This document shows, one piece after another, positions 48,673 through 57,620 of a DNA stretch of 64,000 nucleotides. Below the pieces are notes generated by a model, which worked only from the letters and a program-made list of their open reading frames with translations, did not search any database and was not told the DNA's origin. Origin of the DNA: Nitrospinaceae bacterium (GTDB lineage Bacteria; Nitrospinota; Nitrospinia; Nitrospinales; Nitrospinaceae); NCBI GenBank assembly GCA_024644405.1, contig JAHELC010000002.1, positions 1 through 64,000 on the forward strand, in the 5' to 3' direction. Within the stretch, counting starts at the first letter, position 1. The number at the start of each line of letters is the position of its first letter. Position numbers and translations under genes: made by a program.

Positions 48673-49374
48673 TTAACCGCTTTGCGCCGGTGTGAGCACC
48701 AGGAAATTCTGACGCGGCAGGAACCCGTGTTGCTGGTCCAGGGTAAACCCGGCGGCCTTGAACTCCTCGAGCAGTGTCTGCAGTTTGGTGAAATGGCGGA
48801 ACGCGCCTTCCCGGAAGTCGATGATCGCCACCCGTCCGCCGGGCTTGAGGTACCGCGCGGCATTTTTGAAATAGGCGGCGCGGTCTTTCAGGTGGTGATA
48901 GGCGTTGACCGAAAAAATGAGATCCACCTGCTCCGGAATCAGCGGGTCGTGCGCCACCGCCAGAACGGTCTTCACGTTTTCCATCTGCTTGGCCACTGCC
49001 TGTTTATCAATACTGGCGTTCATCTCTGCGTCGATGTCGATCGCGAATACCTTGCCGGAGGTACCCACCGCTTCCGCCAGCCGGAAGGTGAAGTAACCGG
49101 TGCCGGCGCCGAGGTCCGCCACCTTCATGCCCGATTCCAACTTGAGAGCCTTGATCACCCGCTCCGGATACTGCCAGGTGTAGCGGTCCGGATCCTGGTA
49201 ACGGAGGTGAGTGCCCTCCTCCGCGCCGATATGTTTGTGCGAGTGGCCCACCGAATGGGCGGGGGGCCCGTCGAACATGCCGCATCCCGCAACCGCCAAT
49301 GTCCACAGTAACAAGAGCGCGCTTACGCGGCAAGACCCATACCTGTTGAACGAGTGTTTGCGTAGTGTCATCAT
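48673..49374 (-). CDS. Lipoprotein-like class I SAM methyltransferase
   Basis: A 233-residue protein with a signal peptide and lipobox LAVAGC (Cys31), then a His-rich stretch (HSVGHSHKHIG) and a class I methyltransferase core with motif I VADLGAGTGYF (about 85-95), acidic motif II DIDAEM and the YHHLKDRAAYFKNAARYLKPGGRVAIIDF segment. Because SAM is cytoplasmic, the lipobox is odd; the protein may stay inner-membrane anchored or be exported with another role. The start is the double ATG at 49374. Confidence 0.85.
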   Translation of the reverse strand: MMTLRKHSFNRYGSCRVSALLLLWTLAVAGCGMFDGPPAHSVGHSHKHIGAEEGTHLRYQDPDRYTWQYPERVIKALKLESGMKVADLGAGTGYFTFRLAEAVGTSGKVFAIDIDAEMNASIDKQAVAKQMENVKTVLAVAHDPLIPEQVDLIFSVNAYHHLKDRAAYFKNAARYLKPGGRVAIIDFREGAFRHFTKLQTLLEEFKAAGFTLDQQHGFLPRQNFLVLTPAQSG

Positions 49375-49519
49375 TGCATTTCCTTAATTGATGATTGATC
49401 GGATTCTAGTCGAAATGCCTGCTATCTACTGTAAGGGGGACACGGGATAACTTGACTCCTCTTCACGCCCGGAAAATTTTCTCATAGAAACGGGAGGAAT
49501 CACAATCAGAAAACACGGG

Positions 49520-49711
49520 TCAATTGACGCCGTAGTTTTTGGGATAGTAGGCAGGCTGTTTCAGATAATATTGTTGTTCGAGATATTCAAAATAAAACTG
49601 GATAACGCCGTTCTGGAACGTTGGAAACGAGGTCCACCCGCCGTGGCCGAGGGCGAATCCCAGAAACATGAAATAGCGGACTATGCGATTCGGAATCATA
49701 ATCGCTACCAT
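49520..49711 (-). CDS. Possible small membrane protein
   Basis: A 63-residue reading frame with one hydrophobic segment (RIVRYFMFLGFALGHGG) and a Tyr/Gln-rich C-terminal half (YFEYLEQQYYLKQPAYYPKNY). No Shine-Dalgarno site is clear. It lies in the 431-bp gap 49375-49805, where I see nothing else. Confidence 0.35.
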   Translation of the reverse strand: MVAIMIPNRIVRYFMFLGFALGHGGWTSFPTFQNGVIQFYFEYLEQQYYLKQPAYYPKNYGVN

Positions 49712-49805
49712 AACATACTTGGAGGGACGCCGAATTCATTTTATCAAGGGGCGGCTCCCGCAACAATCCGAACCCCGTCCCAATGCCTTGCCGGGTTCAA
49801 CCCGC

Positions 49806-51323
49806 TCAGAACGGTGCCGAATCGACATAACGCTTCACGGTCCTGCGGTCCAACTTGGTCCTGCGGGCCACTTCCTCATACGTTCCGAACTGCTTGAAAA
49901 GGAGGGCACAATAACGGCTTAACAGCTCCCGGGCTTCGAGTGTGCCCGACTGGATTTTTTGAATCAATTCCTCTTCCCAGTTGAGCCCGAGGGTCATGGA
50001 ATCGCCTTCATAATGCCGGGTCAGCAGGATGCGCCGTACGGCCTGCTCCAATTCCCTCACATTGCCAGGCCAGGTGTATTCTGGAGGAAGATCCCGCTTC
50101 AGAATTTCAAGTATCATTCCGGTCAAATGTGGACTTTCTTTACCCGTCATCCGCAGCACCAACGAATTGACCAGCAATTCCAGTTCCGAGGGCAACTCCG
50201 CGATGCGTTGACGCAAGGTGGGAACGGTAATGACGTCCGAACACAAACGGTAGAAGAAATCATCCCGGAAACGACCCTGTTTGCGCAGGTTGTGGATGGA
50301 ACGATTGGTGGCAACGATCACCCGGCCGTCAAACCGTTTTTTCTCGTGACTGCCCACCGGAGTGAAAACGCGCTCCTGCAACACCTGGAGTAATTTGATC
50401 TGGATGGGAACGGACAGGTCACCGATTTCGTCCAGAAACAGAGAACCATGCGCGTCACACAATTCGATAATACCTTCATGGTCCTCCATCGCCCCGGTAA
50501 AAGATCCCTTTTTATGTCCAAACAACTCGGATTCGATTAAACTCTCGGAAAACTGGGAAAGGTTGATCGGCAGAAACAGGTCGTTGAAATTGTTTGAAAA
50601 CTGACCCCTTTTCGGATCAAAGGGAATAAAACCCGAGCGGCCAATCGCACGCGCCGCCGAACCCTTACCGGTTCCGGTTTCTCCCAGGATCAGGGTGGAA
50701 AAATCCTCCATGCGGTTCATCAGGTATTGATTGTAATTGCGGACATCAAAGGTAAAAACACTTTGCCACAATTTATGCCGTAGTCTTTGCATGCATGAGC
50801 TGTAACCCAGCAGGGATTGATCAATAAAAAAGTAAGCCCGCCGCAATTGAAAAAATAATGCAAAATTACTGAGACTTGCCTCCTCCGTGAACCCCCGCTT
50901 CTGGAGCTGGTTGACTACTGCTTTTCCGAAAGGAACCTCCACGGATTTCCCTCCGTTCGCCAGCTGATCCTGCACCAGATTATCTATATCAGGCACAAAT
51001 TGCAGATAGGTTTGGAGCAGGAAAACATTTTCCATCAGGGTCCGGTCCTCGCCTCGAACCGACTGGATCCGAAAAAACCCTTTATTGTCCAGCCGTGCCA
51101 AATACTCGTTGAGCGGCGATCGCAGGGTCCATAGAAAATGCTCCTTGCGAAATTGCTCTCGCGAAAAACCGGAAACCAGATTCTGGAGGAGACCCAGATT
51201 CTCCTCAAAGGGATTCAAAAACATGGCCTGGGTGATTTTATTCAGGAAATCACGATCCCCTGCAGTCAACCGGTGGGAACTGCTGGATTTGGAAACTTTC
51301 GCCTTGGCTTTTTCCATAATCAT
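49806..51323 (-). CDS. Sigma-54-dependent transcriptional activator (AAA+, no receiver)
   Basis: A 505-residue enhancer-binding protein. The N-terminal 190 residues are a sensory part I do not recognise. The AAA+ domain has Walker A GETGTGKG (214-221), the sigma-54 contact loop GSFTGA (273-278, a variant of GAFTGA), Walker B SLFLDEIGD (294-302), the arginine-finger region RDDFFYRL and WPGNVRELEQA. A C-terminal HTH (YEEVARRTKLDRRTVKRYVDS) binds DNA. ATG 51323 has no clear Shine-Dalgarno site. Divergent from the dehydratase/activase operon, which has a -24/-12 promoter. Confidence 0.93.
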   Translation of the reverse strand: MIMEKAKAKVSKSSSSHRLTAGDRDFLNKITQAMFLNPFEENLGLLQNLVSGFSREQFRKEHFLWTLRSPLNEYLARLDNKGFFRIQSVRGEDRTLMENVFLLQTYLQFVPDIDNLVQDQLANGGKSVEVPFGKAVVNQLQKRGFTEEASLSNFALFFQLRRAYFFIDQSLLGYSSCMQRLRHKLWQSVFTFDVRNYNQYLMNRMEDFSTLILGETGTGKGSAARAIGRSGFIPFDPKRGQFSNNFNDLFLPINLSQFSESLIESELFGHKKGSFTGAMEDHEGIIELCDAHGSLFLDEIGDLSVPIQIKLLQVLQERVFTPVGSHEKKRFDGRVIVATNRSIHNLRKQGRFRDDFFYRLCSDVITVPTLRQRIAELPSELELLVNSLVLRMTGKESPHLTGMILEILKRDLPPEYTWPGNVRELEQAVRRILLTRHYEGDSMTLGLNWEEELIQKIQSGTLEARELLSRYCALLFKQFGTYEEVARRTKLDRRTVKRYVDSAPF

Positions 51324-51338
51324 AAATTGTACTATTTA

Positions 51339-51355
51339 TATACATTAAATGTATA
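51339..51355. promoter_or_regulatory. Palindrome, candidate enhancer site of the sigma-54 activator
   Basis: TATACATT and AATGTATA, perfect 8-bp arms around one A. The centre lies about 120 bp upstream of the start site predicted from the -24/-12 promoter, a usual distance for enhancer sites, and 16 bp before the activator gene, which would allow autoregulation. Confidence 0.55.
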
Positions 51356-51441
51356 AAATTATTAATATCTGATGACGAATAATTTCCCCGAACCTGGCTA
51401 AATACAATCAATATATACCTTAATTAGATTCATCCATTTTA

Positions 51442-51457
51442 GGCATCAATTTTGCTT
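51442..51457 (+). promoter_or_regulatory. Sigma-54 (-24/-12) promoter
   Basis: AGGCAT-CAATT-TTGCT: GG at 51443-51444 and GC at 51455-51456 are separated by exactly 10 bp, with a full TTGCT -12 element. It points toward the dehydratase/activase operon, predicting a start near 51469 and a leader of about 310 bases. That leader contains a TTGCCGG/CCGGCAA stem-loop (51731-51759) directly before the ribosome-binding site. Confidence 0.7.
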
Positions 51458-51780
51458 TTATAGTTATAGGAAAGTCATACAACCAAGAAACGATGCCGGA
51501 ATCGAGGGGTCGTCCAGGCATCTCAGGCTAGAACTATAGTGTTCAATTCCACTCGAACCACATATAAAACTTTGCAGTTTATTTAATTTTCAAGGTATCG
51601 CATTCCCTGGAACCTTTAAGGATGGAGACAGCCATTATTCGATTTTAATAAATAATATTTTGAATATTTAATAATTATCGATGAGCCATAAATGTACTGC
51701 AGGCTTGAAATTAAACAATACGGAAATCTATTGCCGGCTTTCAGGGTTCGAACCGGCAAGTTTAAGGGAGGGATAAATTC

Positions 51781-53490
51781 ATGGAAGCGACCACAATAAC
51801 TAGTACTAACGGTATTGGAGATCCAGTTACTTGTTTGCCGGAGACATCAATGGTCGAAGAGATTTCTCCATCGTCCAACGGTAAAAATGATCCCAGCCGG
51901 GTAACTCTTCTATTCAACGGCGCGACCTGGAAACATGACTATTTAATTGAAGGGATGTTCCAGAGTCTGGGCTATCAGTGCCAGGCTCTTCCGACGCCTA
52001 CCGTTGATTCGTTTCAATTGGGAAAGGAATTCGGAAACAACGGCCAGTGCAATCCTACCTATTTCACCGTAGGCAACCTGGTCAAATATTTAAAGGAACT
52101 TGAATCCCAGGGCATGTCCCGCAAGGAAATCACCGACCAGTACGCGTTCTTTACTTTTGGAGCCAACGGTCCCTGCCGTTTCGGCATGTATGTGGAAGAG
52201 TACCGGCTGGCTTTACGCAATGCGGGTTTTCCCGATTTTCGCATTGAAATCGTGGACCGCGATGCAGGCCTCAACCAGGAGGAAAGCAACGCTCTGGTCG
52301 ATTGCAACATGGATGTGGTGTTCGGTCTGCTCAACTCGTTCAATATAGGAGACATCATCACCAGCATCGGCTATCAGATCCGCCCTTTTGAAATCAATCC
52401 CGGAGAAACCGATCAAGTCGTCAAGGAGTGCATGGATCACCTGTACCAATACATGAAAAACCGTCCGCCTTATGAGATGAAACATTTCCCGGGATTTTTG
52501 AAAAACAGCTTTCCCGGAATGTACGAAGGGATTCGTTACCTGCGCAAATTCCTGCATCAAATCGGGGACAAGGGATTCAAGCGGGCACTGGAACATTGCC
52601 GCGACCGGTTCAACTCGATTCCCGTCGACCGCACCCGCGCCAAGCCGATCGTTAAAGTGACCGGAGAGTTTTGGGCGCAAACCACGGAAGGTGACGGCAA
52701 TTTTAATATGTTTGCCTTTCTCGAGAGAGAAGGGTCCCAATGCATCGTGGAACCGGTAGCCACGTGGGTGCCTTATCTGCTGCTGCTGGCGCGTCAGAAT
52801 GCGGAAGCGGCCCGCACCGCCCATGGATTGCCCAACGAAACGTGGGTTCAGGGACTGAAACGAAAAACCCGTCAGCAGTGGGATTATTTGATGGCCGCCA
52901 TCCAATTGAAGCTGGGTCTCAAAATTTTCCTGCGGGAATACGATCGTCTGGCGACGGTCTTCGGCGATTTACCAACGCATCTGCTGGATCAGGACAAACT
53001 GGCCGACCTGGGCGGAAAGTTTTACAACACTCACGCCGACGGCGGCGAAGGGCATCTCGAAATCGCCAAAGCCATATACTACAGCACCCAGGACAAAGCA
53101 CATATGATCCTGTCCGTCAAACCTTTCGGATGCATGCCCAGCACCCAGTCCGACGGCGCGATGACTCAGGTGATGTCCAAGTACAAGGATATGATCTTTC
53201 TGCCCATTGAAACTTCCGGCGAAGGAGAAGTCAATGCCCACAGCCGTGTGCAGATGGCACTGGGCGAAGCCAAACATAAAACCAAGGCCGAGTTTGCCCA
53301 AACTCTGGAGAAATCCGGTTACACCCTGGAACAGATCCGCACTTATGTCGCGGACCATCCGGAATTGAAAACCCCCATGTATCCGGTACCCCATCACAAG
53401 GGTTTGGTGGGAACTGCCGCCAATTTTGTCCGGCACGTGTCCGAACGCATGCAACAGGAAGGCGTCCGGAATCAGGAGGTGGCGGCATGA
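51781..53490 (+). CDS. HgdB/DUF2229-type dehydratase-like Fe-S protein
   Basis: A 569-residue protein of the 2-hydroxyacyl-CoA dehydratase / benzoyl-CoA-reductase-type superfamily, in the form usually fused to the activase. Candidate cluster ligands: Cys90 (NNGQCNP), Cys132 (ANGPCRFGMY) and Cys451 (KPFGCMPSTQSDG). Family members accept single electrons from an ATP-driven activase and perform radical reductions or dehydrations; some hold a double-cubane [8Fe-9S] cluster. Substrate unknown. AAGGGAGGG precedes the ATG; the stop overlaps the next gene by 4 bp. Confidence 0.82.
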   Translation: MEATTITSTNGIGDPVTCLPETSMVEEISPSSNGKNDPSRVTLLFNGATWKHDYLIEGMFQSLGYQCQALPTPTVDSFQLGKEFGNNGQCNPTYFTVGNLVKYLKELESQGMSRKEITDQYAFFTFGANGPCRFGMYVEEYRLALRNAGFPDFRIEIVDRDAGLNQEESNALVDCNMDVVFGLLNSFNIGDIITSIGYQIRPFEINPGETDQVVKECMDHLYQYMKNRPPYEMKHFPGFLKNSFPGMYEGIRYLRKFLHQIGDKGFKRALEHCRDRFNSIPVDRTRAKPIVKVTGEFWAQTTEGDGNFNMFAFLEREGSQCIVEPVATWVPYLLLLARQNAEAARTAHGLPNETWVQGLKRKTRQQWDYLMAAIQLKLGLKIFLREYDRLATVFGDLPTHLLDQDKLADLGGKFYNTHADGGEGHLEIAKAIYYSTQDKAHMILSVKPFGCMPSTQSDGAMTQVMSKYKDMIFLPIETSGEGEVNAHSRVQMALGEAKHKTKAEFAQTLEKSGYTLEQIRTYVADHPELKTPMYPVPHHKGLVGTAANFVRHVSERMQQEGVRNQEVAA

Positions 53491-56400
53491 ACATGTCCAA
53501 TGATGAAAAACAGTTGATGTTGGGAATCGATGTCGGGTCCACCACGGTCAAATCCGTCCTGGTGGATGCCGGCAATGACGAGGTGCTCTGGCAGGATTAC
53601 CAGCGGCACGATACCCGGCAGGCCGAAAAGGTTCTCGAATTTCTCCAATTGCTGGAGAAGGATTACCAGATCAACTCCAGCAACTGCCGCCTGTTTTTGA
53701 CGGGCAGCGGGGCCAGTCCGCTCACCGAATTCATCGGCGGAAAATTCGTTCAGGAAGTGAACGCCGTTTCCATGGCCATCGAGAAGTTCCACCCGGAAGC
53801 CGGATCCGTGGTGGAGTTGGGGGGGCAGGATGCCAAAATCCTGATCTACAAGGAAGTGCTGGAAGACGGCCGCAAGAAAAAGATTTTTTCAATGAATGAC
53901 AAGTGCGCCGGGGGAACCGGAGCGGTGATTGATAAAATCAGCGCCAAGCTCAACATCCCCGCCGAAGAACTGAGCCAGCAACGGTATACCGGGTTTAAAA
54001 TTCATCCGGTCGCTGGCAAGTGCGGCGTGTTTGCCGAAACGGATATCAACGGGCTGCAGAAAGTCGGCGTTCCCCAGGATGAATTGATGGCTTCCCTGTT
54101 CGAGGCGATTGTGGAACAGAATCTGTCGGTTCTGACACGCGGCAACACCCTCCGTCCGCACGTCCTGTTGCTGGGAGGTCCCAACACGTTCATTCAGGGA
54201 ATGCACGAGTGCTGGCGCACTGCGATCACCCGCTTGTGGAAGGAGCGCAAGTTCCCGATGGACGAGTATGACGTGCCTCCTGAAGAGCTGGTCCGGGTTC
54301 CCGACAATGGACAGTATTTCGCCGCCCGCGGCGCTGTCGAATTCGGTAAAACGGAAGATCTGGATGTCGGGATCTATCAGGGACTGGAACCCCTGGTGCA
54401 TTACCTCGAAGTGGGACGTATCGAAAAAATGAAAGAAACCAGCAACGCCCAGAAAGGTCTGGTCGACAACGAGGAAGAGCTGGCGACGTTCAGCGAGGCC
54501 TACCGGGTCCCATCCTTTGATATGCCCGTATTCCCGCAGGGCCAGCAGGTCCGGGGATATATCGGGATTGACGGCGGATCCACCTCCACCAAAGCGGTCT
54601 TGATGGATACCGACTCCAAGATCATCGCGCTGGCCTACCAGCTTTCCAAAGGCAACCCCATCAGCGACACCATCGAAGTGCTGGAAAAACTTCGCCAGCA
54701 GGTGGAAGGCGATGGCGCACGCCTGGAAGTCCTGGGACTGGGCACCACCGGTTACGCCAAAGATATTCTCGCCGACGTGCTGAAAGCGGACGTGGCCATC
54801 GTGGAAACCGTTGCTCATTCTAAATCCGCTCTTCATTATTATGACGATGTCGATGTCATCTGTGATGTCGGCGGACAGGATATTAAAATAATGATGCTGA
54901 AGAACGGCGCCGTGAAGGATTTCAAGATCAACACCCAGTGTTCGGCCGGCAACGGATATTTCCTGCATTCCACGGCCGAGACGTTCAATATCGATCTCAA
55001 GGAATATGCCGACAAGGCGTTTTCCGCCAAAGTCATGCCGTCCTTTGGGTACGGGTGTGCGGTGTTCATGCAGACGGATATCGTAAACTTCCAGAGACAG
55101 GGCTGGCGGGCGGAAGAAATTCTGGCGGGTCTGGCCGACGTGCTGCCTAAAAATATCTGGCTGTATGTCGCCCAAATTCCCAATATTCCCAAACTGGGAA
55201 CCAAATTCATCCTGCAGGGTGGAACCCAGCGCAACCTGGCGGCCGTTAAATCGCAGGTGGATTTTATCCGCTCGCGGTTTGCAGGCCTGGAAGAGGAACC
55301 CGAAGTGACGGTGCACAAATTCTGCGGGGAAAGCGGAGCCATCGGCGCCGCCCTGGAAGCCACCCGGCTCGGGCAAAATGGGAAGCATACCTCTTTCATC
55401 GGTTTCGAAGCGGTCAAGGACATCACCTTTGTGACCCACCGCAACGAAAACACCCGCTGTCATTTCTGCAAAAATCTGTGCCTGCGCAGTTTTATCGATG
55501 TCACCATTCCGGGCAGCAAAGAGAAGGCGGAACCCTCCGGGTATGAGAGCAAGATTCCCCTGGCGCCGGATGCCCAGCGGTTGATCGTCAGCAACTCCTG
55601 CGAACGCGGGCTGGTGGAAGACGAAGAACAGATGCTGGTGATCCAGGCGGGGGTAACTCAGATCAAGTCGCAGAATCCCAACCTGGTGGAGCTGGCCTCG
55701 AAAGCGGCGTTCTGGCCCTACAAACCTCCTTTGGTTGCCGACTCGCCGATACGGTTTCCCGTGCTTCCCAGGCAAAAGAAACGCCAGGCACTGATGGATC
55801 ATAGGAAGAACATCAAGATCGGCATTCCACGGGTGCTCAACATGTATTCCTGCAATCCGTTTTTCTCGGGTTATTTTGAGTCCCTGGGCGTGAATCCGAA
55901 AAACCTGGTTTATAGCGATTACACCAGCGAGCAATTATACAAGGAAGGCAACAAACGCGGTTCCGTGGATCCCTGTTTCCCCAGCAAAGTCTCATTGGCC
56001 CATATACACAACCTGTTGTTCGTCAAACACCGGAAGTCGCCACTGGACTTCATCTTTTTTCCGATGATCGCCACCCTGCCTCACAGCGAGTTGGAAGGGG
56101 CCATCGGTCATTGCGCCTGCCCGACGGTAACCACCACGCCGGAATCGGCAAAATCGGGATTCACCAACGAGACGGATTTGTTCACAGATAATGGCGTGCG
56201 TTTTCTCAACACGTATGTGTCGTTGGATGACCCGGGCCGGTTGAAGGACCAGATGTACAAGGAGTTCGAAAGTATTTTCGGGTTGTCTCGCAGTGAAAAC
56301 AATCGCGCTGTCGAAGCAGGGTTCAAAGCCCTGGATGTGTTCGTAGAAAGGAAACTCAGGGATCCGGCCCGGCAGTTGCTGAAACAACTCGAAAAGGAAC

Positions 56401-56924
56401 AAAAGTTGGGTATTGTGCTTTTGGGCCGTCCTTATCATAACGACCCGGGGCTCAATCACGGCATCCTGGAAGAATTCCAGAAACGGGGTTACCCCATCTT
56501 CACCCAATACTCACTGCCAACCGAACCGGAAATCCTGGATAAACTTTTCGCGAAGGATATCGCTGAAGGCACAATGGCGCACCCGACGGATATTTCCGAC
56601 GTCTGGCAGGTTTCCTACAGTGAGAACTCCAGTCATAAGATCTGGATTGCGAAATACGTGGCCCGGCATCCCAACCTGGTGGGACTGGACCTGTCCAGTT
56701 TCAAGTGCGGTCATGACGCGCCCATTTATTCGGTGGTGGAAGAAATCCTGGAAAACTCGGGCACGCCTTATTTCTCGTTCAAGGATATCGATGAAAACAA
56801 ACCTACCGGTTCGATCAAGCTCCGGGTAGAAACCATCGATTATTTCCTGCGCCGCTACCGGGAGGATCAATTTGAATTGAGCCCCAAGAAGGAACCCCGG
56901 GAAACCGCTCTGGTAACCGAATGA
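53487..56924 (+). CDS. Tandem BadF-type ATPase activase fused to DUF2229 domain
   Basis: A 1145-residue ATP-dependent electron-transfer protein. Two BadF/BcrD ATPase modules: residues about 10-290 (GIDVGSTT phosphate loop, Cys140 in NDKCAGGTG, Cys179 in AGKCGVF) and about 357-630 (GIDGGSTS, Cys485 in NTQCSAG, Cys524 in GYGCAVF). In single-module activases two Cys per monomer hold one [4Fe-4S] cluster between subunits; here four Cys in one chain could do this internally. Then a CHFCKNLC motif (658-665) and a DUF2229/HgdB-like part with Cys789, 830, 876, 878 and 1074. ATG overlaps the previous stop by 4 bp. It should power the partner protein with electrons. Confidence 0.88.
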   Translation: MNMSNDEKQLMLGIDVGSTTVKSVLVDAGNDEVLWQDYQRHDTRQAEKVLEFLQLLEKDYQINSSNCRLFLTGSGASPLTEFIGGKFVQEVNAVSMAIEKFHPEAGSVVELGGQDAKILIYKEVLEDGRKKKIFSMNDKCAGGTGAVIDKISAKLNIPAEELSQQRYTGFKIHPVAGKCGVFAETDINGLQKVGVPQDELMASLFEAIVEQNLSVLTRGNTLRPHVLLLGGPNTFIQGMHECWRTAITRLWKERKFPMDEYDVPPEELVRVPDNGQYFAARGAVEFGKTEDLDVGIYQGLEPLVHYLEVGRIEKMKETSNAQKGLVDNEEELATFSEAYRVPSFDMPVFPQGQQVRGYIGIDGGSTSTKAVLMDTDSKIIALAYQLSKGNPISDTIEVLEKLRQQVEGDGARLEVLGLGTTGYAKDILADVLKADVAIVETVAHSKSALHYYDDVDVICDVGGQDIKIMMLKNGAVKDFKINTQCSAGNGYFLHSTAETFNIDLKEYADKAFSAKVMPSFGYGCAVFMQTDIVNFQRQGWRAEEILAGLADVLPKNIWLYVAQIPNIPKLGTKFILQGGTQRNLAAVKSQVDFIRSRFAGLEEEPEVTVHKFCGESGAIGAALEATRLGQNGKHTSFIGFEAVKDITFVTHRNENTRCHFCKNLCLRSFIDVTIPGSKEKAEPSGYESKIPLAPDAQRLIVSNSCERGLVEDEEQMLVIQAGVTQIKSQNPNLVELASKAAFWPYKPPLVADSPIRFPVLPRQKKRQALMDHRKNIKIGIPRVLNMYSCNPFFSGYFESLGVNPKNLVYSDYTSEQLYKEGNKRGSVDPCFPSKVSLAHIHNLLFVKHRKSPLDFIFFPMIATLPHSELEGAIGHCACPTVTTTPESAKSGFTNETDLFTDNGVRFLNTYVSLDDPGRLKDQMYKEFESIFGLSRSENNRAVEAGFKALDVFVERKLRDPARQLLKQLEKEQKLGIVLLGRPYHNDPGLNHGILEEFQKRGYPIFTQYSLPTEPEILDKLFAKDIAEGTMAHPTDISDVWQVSYSENSSHKIWIAKYVARHPNLVGLDLSSFKCGHDAPIYSVVEEILENSGTPYFSFKDIDENKPTGSIKLRVETIDYFLRRYREDQFELSPKKEPRETALVTE

Positions 56925-57023
56925 CCGGAGCAGACAGCCTGTTTTTCAGGATGCGAAAAACCCACGATGACCCACATCCGGGGTAGTCAAATTTTCCACC
57001 CATTTTCTCCCTTGGGCTGAAAA

Positions 57024-57059
57024 ATCCCTCGGGGGGAGTATTTACTCCCCCTGCGGGAT
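57024..57059. terminator. Long stem-loop after the activase operon
   Basis: A 9-bp stem GGGGGAGTA/TACTCCCCC extended by an ATCCC/GGGAT outer stem. It lies 100 bp after the activase stop and 118 bp before the next ORF. No T-run follows, so it is an mRNA-end structure or a leader element of the following gene. Nothing else is clear in 56925-57176. Confidence 0.45.
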
Positions 57060-57176
57060 AATCCTGTAAACCTTGACATTTAATGGCCTTCAGCGATCCG
57101 TTACCGGACCTTCCCGGCGTGGCACGAGTATTGCTATATTTTTCAGTACTTTATAGACCAACTGGGGGATCAAGGC

Positions 57177-57407
57177 ATGGCTGATTTAAGGCTGAAACGC
57201 GAAACAGCTGATTATGGCGACATGAGCGAGCATCTGGACCAACAGTCCAAACTGTATGAACGGAATCTGCACATCAAAAATTCCCTGCGCATGCAGGAGC
57301 TGTTGAACGTGGAGTCGTTCCGCAAATGGAAAAAATTGCGCTTCGGGGGGCAGAATCCACCGGCGGATTTGGAACCGTCGGATCAGTTCAACAATGAACG
57401 TCCCTGA
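57177..57407 (+). CDS. Small hypothetical protein
   Basis: A 76-residue charged, helix-rich protein (ADYGDMSEHLDQQSKLYERNLHIKNSLRMQELLNVE). GGGGATCAAGG precedes the ATG. No family recognised; no membrane span or Cys. It stands alone after the activase operon and converges with the next gene. Confidence 0.5.
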   Translation: MADLRLKRETADYGDMSEHLDQQSKLYERNLHIKNSLRMQELLNVESFRKWKKLRFGGQNPPADLEPSDQFNNERP

Positions 57408-57422
57408 GGGGTACAGCAAGCC

Positions 57423-57617
57423 TTATTGATTCAACAAATGGATGAGACTGCTGACGGCCCAAAGGGCGACCAGGGCCCAGAAGCCGGACACGGCGATCTT
57501 GAAAAAAATATTTTCCCATTGCTTGCTGAACCGGGAAGCAACGAAAGCCATGACGAACAGGACAAACAACCCGGTGGTAATCAGGTAATAGGGAATGTTC
57601 CATCCGAACAGCGACAT
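57423..57617 (-). CDS. Small two-span membrane protein
   Basis: A 64-residue protein with two hydrophobic segments (YYLITTGLFVLFVMAFVAS and IAVSGFWALVALWAVSSLI) separated by a short basic loop (RFSKQWENIFFK). It follows the YchJ gene by 3 bp, so it is likely co-expressed. Function unknown. Confidence 0.6.
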   Translation of the reverse strand: MSLFGWNIPYYLITTGLFVLFVMAFVASRFSKQWENIFFKIAVSGFWALVALWAVSSLIHLLNQ

Positions 57618-57620
57618 GGC

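Noticed and set aside
51507-51560. tRNA-like segment in the leader of the dehydratase operon
   Set aside because: GGGTCG/CGAACC acceptor-like pairing and a TTCAATT-type loop are present, but the segment is about 20 nt too short, the anticodon arm is missing and one acceptor pair is mismatched; chance similarity is likely.
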